In this document: positions 5,086-6,308 of the stretch, piece after piece
Layout: every line of letters starts with the position of its first letter
Position numbering within the stretch: the stretch's first letter is position 1
Assembly: GCA_964530195.1 (NCBI GenBank)
Contig: CAZGXQ010000031.1
Span: 1 to 6,308, forward strand
Direction: 5' to 3'
Origin: CAZGXQ01 sp964530195
Lineage (GTDB): Bacteria; Patescibacteriota; Minisyncoccia; Minisyncoccales; GBS-2
DNA: 6,308 nt
Translations under genes and position numbers: made by a program
Notes under the pieces: model-generated
What the model was told of the DNA's origin: nothing
What the model saw: the letters and a program-made list of their open reading frames with translations, nothing else
The model's database searches: none

Positions 5086-5400
5086 ATGAGAAAATTTAGT
5101 TTGGTTTATATTACTGCACCCACACAGAGAGAAGCAAAAAAGATTGCTGAAATTTTAGTTTTTGAAAAGTTGGGAGCCTGTTGTAATATTTTTAAAATTG
5201 AATCAATTTATTGGTGGCAAGGGAAAGTTGAAAAAAATAGAGAGTGGGGAATTTTTGTAAAAACGAAAAAGAGTTTAGTTGGGGAAATAATAAAAAGAGT
5301 AAAGGAAATTCACTCTTATTCAGTACCTTGCATTATTTCTTTTGATATTGAGAAGGGTGAGAAAAATTTTTTAAAATGGATTGAAAAATCAACAAAATAA
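5086..5400 (+). CDS. cutA: CutA1-family divalent cation tolerance protein
   Basis: This 104-residue protein has the usual length and layout of CutA1, a small trimeric ferredoxin-like-fold protein. Diagnostic stretches are LVYITAPTQREAKKIAE (6-22), EKLGACCNIF (27-36), IYWWQGKVE (41-49), VKTKKS (58-63) and the IHSYSVPCII block (75-84) with H76, Y78 and P81. CutA was named for copper tolerance in Escherichia coli, but its molecular role remains unsettled; Cu(II) binding and structural or regulatory roles have been proposed. Two adjacent cysteines (C32, C33) are present, and C82 follows the usual Pro where I recall Glu being common. The gene starts about 17 nt after the expected transcription start, without a clear Shine-Dalgarno. 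Its TAA is followed directly by the ATG of a cation ATPase gene, so the two are likely coexpressed in cation homeostasis. Confidence 0.93.
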   Translation: MRKFSLVYITAPTQREAKKIAEILVFEKLGACCNIFKIESIYWWQGKVEKNREWGIFVKTKKSLVGEIIKRVKEIHSYSVPCIISFDIEKGEKNFLKWIEKSTK

Positions 5401-6308
5401 ATGGCAGAAATTTTTTGGCACAACTTAAAAATTAAAGAAGTAGAAAAATTACAGAGAACAAGTTTGAAAAATGGGCTAAGCGAAAAGGAAGTTGAAACCA
5501 GAAAAAGAGAGTTTGGAAAAAACGAAATTCCAGAGGAAAAACCACCATCTAATCTTTCTTTATTTTTGTCTCAGTTTAAGCATCTTTTTATTATTATTTT
5601 ACTTTTTGCTGCTCTTTTAAGTTTAATTTTTCATCAGCTTTTAGATGCTTTAGCAATTTTTTTAGTTTTGTTTTTTAATGCTTCCCTTGGTTTCTATCAA
5701 GAAAGAAAGGCAATTAAGATTTTGGAAGAATTGAAGAAAATTTTAAAAATTGAAGCAAAAGTAATTAGAGAGGGAAGAGAAAAGATTATTGATGCAAAAG
5801 AGTTGGTTCCTGGAGATTTAATTTTGCTTTCTGCAGGCGACAAAGTACCAGCTGACGCTAGAGTGATTGAAAGCCAAAATTTAATGGTGAACGAAATGAT
5901 TTTGACTGGGGAATTTTGGCCATCTTTAAAACATCCCGAAGTTTTACCAGCAGACACTCCCTTGGCAGACAGAGAAAACATGGTTTATATGGGAACAGTG
6001 ATTGAAGAAGGAAGGGGAAAAGCAATTGTCACTGAAACTGGTCAAAACACTCAAATTGGAAAAATTGCAAAATTAGTTCAAAGAGAAGAAAAGAGATTAA
6101 CCCCTCTTCAGAAAAAAATAAAGAAATTTACTATTCAAGTTGCAATTTTGATTTTATTGGTTGTTTTAGTTGTTTTTATTGTTGGTCTTCAAAGAGAGGA
6201 AATGAGAAAAAATTTATTTTTACTTTTTGAAACAGCAATAGCTCTGGCAGTTTCTTCAATCCCAGAAGGATTACCCATTGCAATTACCGTTACTTTGGCT
6301 TTGGGAGC
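5401..6308 (+). CDS. P2-type cation-transporting ATPase (HAD-IC), N-terminal part, truncated by window end
   Basis: 302 complete codons are visible with no stop before the edge; full-length relatives have about 850-920 residues. An N-terminal cation-ATPase domain (about 5-60) leads into membrane helices near 62-77 and 81-98. Next comes the actuator domain with LVPGDLILLSAGDKVPADAR (135-154) and the LTGE loop (168-171), then PLADRENMVYMGT (187-199) and TGQNTQIGKIA (213-223). After that come helices near 245-262 and 272-300, the latter carrying SIPEGLP (286-292). PEGLP in M4 points to the P2 class (calcium or other cation pumps) rather than P1B heavy-metal pumps, which have CPx motifs. The phosphorylated DKTGT and nucleotide-binding domains lie beyond the window. 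The usual TGES is TGEF here (F172); the catalytic Glu is kept. The ATG directly follows the cutA stop with zero spacing, which implies coupling. The ion is not predictable from this part. Confidence 0.92.
   Translation, partial: MAEIFWHNLKIKEVEKLQRTSLKNGLSEKEVETRKREFGKNEIPEEKPPSNLSLFLSQFKHLFIIILLFAALLSLIFHQLLDALAIFLVLFFNASLGFYQERKAIKILEELKKILKIEAKVIREGREKIIDAKELVPGDLILLSAGDKVPADARVIESQNLMVNEMILTGEFWPSLKHPEVLPADTPLADRENMVYMGTVIEEGRGKAIVTETGQNTQIGKIAKLVQREEKRLTPLQKKIKKFTIQVAILILLVVLVVFIVGLQREEMRKNLFLLFETAIALAVSSIPEGLPIAITVTLALG

Noticed and set aside
5697..5981. 94-codon Ser/Phe/Lys-rich minus-strand frame
   Set aside because: It is antisense to the actuator domain of the P-type ATPase, and the + strand carries all family motifs.
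1..6308. CRISPR array, tRNA or rRNA genes
   Set aside because: No regularly spaced direct repeats and no cloverleaf or conserved rRNA segments were found by reading both strands.

Overview
The window is about 30% GC by eye. Genes are packed tightly on the + strand, the Shine-Dalgarno sites are weak or missing, and translation uses TAA or TGA stops with GGN glycine codons (code 11). Together with a small group 3-type [NiFe] hydrogenase beside simple stand-alone genes, this suggests a Candidate Phyla Radiation (Patescibacteria, Parcubacteria-like) genome. That placement is inference; no taxonomic marker gene is present.

Region 1 (1-248) is an intergenic leader. It may hold the last 19 codons of an upstream gene, a GC-rich REP-like palindrome, and an AT-rich promoter with an extended -10 element only 7 nt before the first ATG.

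Region 2 (249-4687) reads as one five-gene transcription unit with junctions of +16, -14, +12 and +15 nt. It encodes a membrane-anchored SagB-type FMN nitroreductase, a ten-helix EamA/DMT transporter, a DUF6390-like protein of unknown function, and the small and large subunits of a group 3-type [NiFe] hydrogenase. All Ni-Fe and Fe-S ligands are visible: 12 Cys in the small subunit, and RICGIC and DPCISCATH in the large subunit. The NAD(P)/FAD diaphorase and Fe-S subunits that usually accompany group 3b enzymes are absent, as are maturation genes. The large subunit ends exactly at its last Ni-motif His, so it has no maturation peptide. The DUF6390-like gene and the small subunit lie in the same frame and are separated by a single TGA.

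Region 3 (4688-5085) is 398 bp without a convincing gene. It contains an 11-bp hairpin, a 6-bp hairpin, a 32-bp composite palindrome, a possible decayed gene end on the minus strand, and a good promoter (TTGATA, 17 nt, TAAAAT).

Region 4 (5086-6308) is a second operon. A CutA1-family protein is followed with zero spacing by a P2-type cation ATPase that runs off the window before its phosphorylation site. This pair fits metal or cation homeostasis.

The most unusual candidate is the diaphorase-less hydrogenase linked to DUF6390 and to a membrane-anchored flavoenzyme.
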